Positions 40,262 through 41,682 of a stretch of DNA of 41,682 bases are shown here, one piece after another. Source of the DNA: Chara braunii (taxonomy: Eukaryota; Streptophyta; Charophyceae; Charales; Characeae); contig BFEA01000370.1 of assembly GCA_003427395.1 (NCBI GenBank), positions 1,033,407 through 1,075,088 of the forward strand. The letters run 5' to 3'. Under the pieces are notes generated by a model. That model worked only from the letters and a program-made list of their open reading frames with translations, was not told the DNA's origin and made no database searches. The translations under genes and the position numbers were made by a program. How positions within the stretch are numbered: position 1 is the first letter of the stretch; the number at the start of each line of letters is the position of its first letter.

Positions 40262-40640
40262 TTAATATGCAAAGCCATTACACTGTCAGAATTAAAGAGG
40301 TACTTTTTCGAGGAGCTCACATCACACAGGACGCGTGCACTGCAGTAGAAAAAAATCCAGGAAATGCGGCAGGCCGGATGCCAAAGAGCGAAAGGGAAAG
40401 TGATTATTCAAGAGTAGGCGGCACTTCATTTCTTGAACACAACAAAGGTGAAACATAAGGAACATTGCAATAATGTGAAGGTCATTGAAGCTGATATGTT
40501 GGAAGTGGTGAAACACCAACAGGGCGACACTTCATTTCTTGGACACGACAGAGGTGAAACACAAGGAACACTGCAATTATGTGAAGGTCATTGAAGCCGT
40601 TATGTTGGAAGTGGTGAAACACCAACAGTCATTCCCCTTC
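40262..40640 (+). pseudogene. Exon-like fragments with a 106-bp tandem duplication
   Basis: From about 40322 the frame RTRALQ-stop-KKIQEMRQAG resembles RALQWKKIWEKLL at 40037, with TAG for TGG. It continues to FLNTTKVKHKEHCNN, VKVIEADMLEVVKHQQ. The last part is repeated from 40528 with a frame offset (period 106). Two TAG stops are present. Confidence 0.5.
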
Positions 40641-40649
40641 TCAGCTTGG

Positions 40650-40740
40650 AGTCACCGTTAAAGGGGTCGAAAAATTATATTGGAGGTCGGATTATCACTT
40701 TGGGGGGGTGAAATTAATTTCAGGGTGCGAATGATGACCA
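40650..40740. repeat. Single G-rich satellite monomer
   Basis: CCGTTAAAGGGGTCGAAAAATTATATTGGAGGTCGG with the usual continuation to AATGATGACC, embedded in non-satellite DNA. Both junctions are sharp. Confidence 0.8.
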
Positions 40741-40930
40741 AAGATATTGCAGGCCGTCCTCCTGTTTGCGTACAGGGCTGAGATGTTGGGGCAGGCCTCA
40801 CTGATATTATGTTCACGTTTAGAAAGCAAGAACCTGGACCAAGTTTCCAGCAGGTGATGCTCCCTACCAAGAGACTGGAGTCACATGCAAGGGTAGCTAG
40901 GGTCAGCGACGGTCAAAGCTGGGGTGGGTA
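40741..40930 (+). other. Short possible coding stretch
   Basis: A plus frame LTDIMFTFRKQEPGPSFQQV, MLPTKRLESHARVARVSDGQ is open from about 40798 to 40926. It is compositionally protein-like but too short to identify. Confidence 0.25.
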
Positions 40931-40969
40931 GCGTTGCCCTGTATCTGAGCATTCAGCGAGCTCCCCCTC

Positions 40970-41350
40970 TCTCACAAACACACAGACTGTCTTTCTCTTT
41001 CACACACAGACAGACTTTCTCTCTCTTGCCCCCATTTACAGCCAGGACTAGAACTGCAGTACATTCGTTGTCGAAGTACAGTCACACAGGATTGGAGGTA
41101 CAATGGAAAACGCCTAAAGAAGGTACGTTGATGCACACACAAATTGTCTCTCTCTCTCTCTCACACACACACGCAAAGACTCTCTCTCTCTCTCTCACAC
41201 ATACACACACTCACACCCACACACAGACTCTCTCTCTGTCTCTCTCACACCCATACATACTCTGGTTCACACACACTGTCTCTCTCTCTTTCACACACAC
41301 ATACTTACGCACACACACAAACTCGATTCTCTTGCCCCCATTTACAGCCA
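40970..41350. repeat. (CT)n/(CA)n microsatellite-rich region
   Basis: Alternating CTCTCT and CACACA blocks surround and separate two copies of a non-repetitive segment. Long Ser/Leu/His/Thr frames here are microsatellite artefacts. Confidence 0.95.
41042..41122 (+). other. Putative small exon, copy 1
   Basis: Bounded by TTGCCCCCATTTACAG and GTACGTTG, good acceptor and donor. It shares most of its sequence with 41348-41438. The frame AVHSLSKYSHTGLEVQWKTPKE is open in both copies (length 81 versus 91 nt). Confidence 0.4.
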
Positions 41351-41438
41351 GGACATTGGAGGACTAAAGCTGCAGTACATTCGTTGTCGAAGTACAGTCA
41401 CACAGGATTGGAGGCACAGCGCAAAACGCCCAAAGAAG
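41348..41438 (+). other. Putative small exon, copy 2
   Basis: Same acceptor sequence. The donor is GTTCGTTG, weaker. The extra 10 nt near its start change the upstream phase but keep the AVHSLSKYSHTGLEAQ frame open. Confidence 0.4.
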
Positions 41439-41575
41439 GTTCGTTGACTGCACACAGGGTTTGAGGCACAACGCCCCCGGGGTCAACTCCAACAGGCACC
41501 CGGCCAACAGCCGACAAAGCCAAAGTCGTCAATGCAAGCAGATCTGAAACAGATCCAAAGTTGACACAGACACAG

Positions 41576-41608
41576 AATCTCTCTCTCTCTCACACACACA
41601 CACGCAAA

Positions 41609-41682
<74 letters not shown>
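41576..41682. repeat. Terminal (CT)n microsatellite with short (CA)n
   Basis: The window ends within at least 70 bases of pure CT. Confidence 0.97.

Noticed and set aside
40924-41464. Long Ser/Leu/His/Thr frames
   Set aside because: These are translations of CT and CA microsatellites.

Overview
This is nuclear DNA from a eukaryote, most likely a streptophyte plant or charophyte alga. The reasons are a plant-type L1 LINE whose first ORF has a DUF4283-like region and a zinc knuckle, repeated Arabidopsis-type telobox motifs (AAACCCTAA), a GT-AG intron, and very high repeat density with long dinucleotide tracts. A Chara-like alga would fit, but the species assignment is inference. No intact cellular gene, rRNA or tRNA gene could be supported. 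Almost everything is mobile or tandemly repeated DNA, much of it decayed.

Layout: 1-1493 carries a GT/GA microsatellite and several strong hairpins (470-612, 859-901, 961-1446). 1494 to about 8640 is one minus-strand LINE with a poly(A) tail, broken ORF2 (endonuclease, reverse transcriptase, zinc finger) and broken ORF1. About 9170-22320 is a roughly 6.5 kb unit present twice in tandem (about 9595-16154 and 16155-22320). Each unit has palindrome-rich short tandem arrays, telobox repeats, a minus-strand C-terminal fragment of a transposase-like gene, and several degenerate plus-strand copies of a gene with a ParB-like domain. 22321-25790 is a G-rich satellite of about 105 bp monomers that turns into a trimeric higher-order repeat of about 300-390 bp.

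About 25790-32650 holds the best-preserved relative of the duplicated unit: a minus-strand DUF7869-like (putative DDE transposase) gene with a convincing 915 bp intron. Upstream of it lie short tandem repeats containing five exact E2F-type sites. 32735-41682 is a mosaic of G-rich satellite blocks, a 330 bp MITE with a target duplication and two related empty sites, repeated exon-like fragments on both strands, coding-derived minisatellites, a duplicated putative small exon, and a terminal (CT)n tract.

Main idea: the transposase-like gene, the ParB-like gene, and a recurring interrupted palindrome TTTATAG-NN-CTATAAA appear to belong to one large, poorly described transposon family. The 25.8-32.6 kb copy retains the transposase core. 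The two 6.5 kb copies have lost that core by internal deletion but keep ParB-like modules. The palindrome occurs in arrays, in the intron and near the gene ends, so it is a candidate transposase- or ParB-binding site. The E2F-like cluster hints at S-phase expression. Function is inferred from motifs only.
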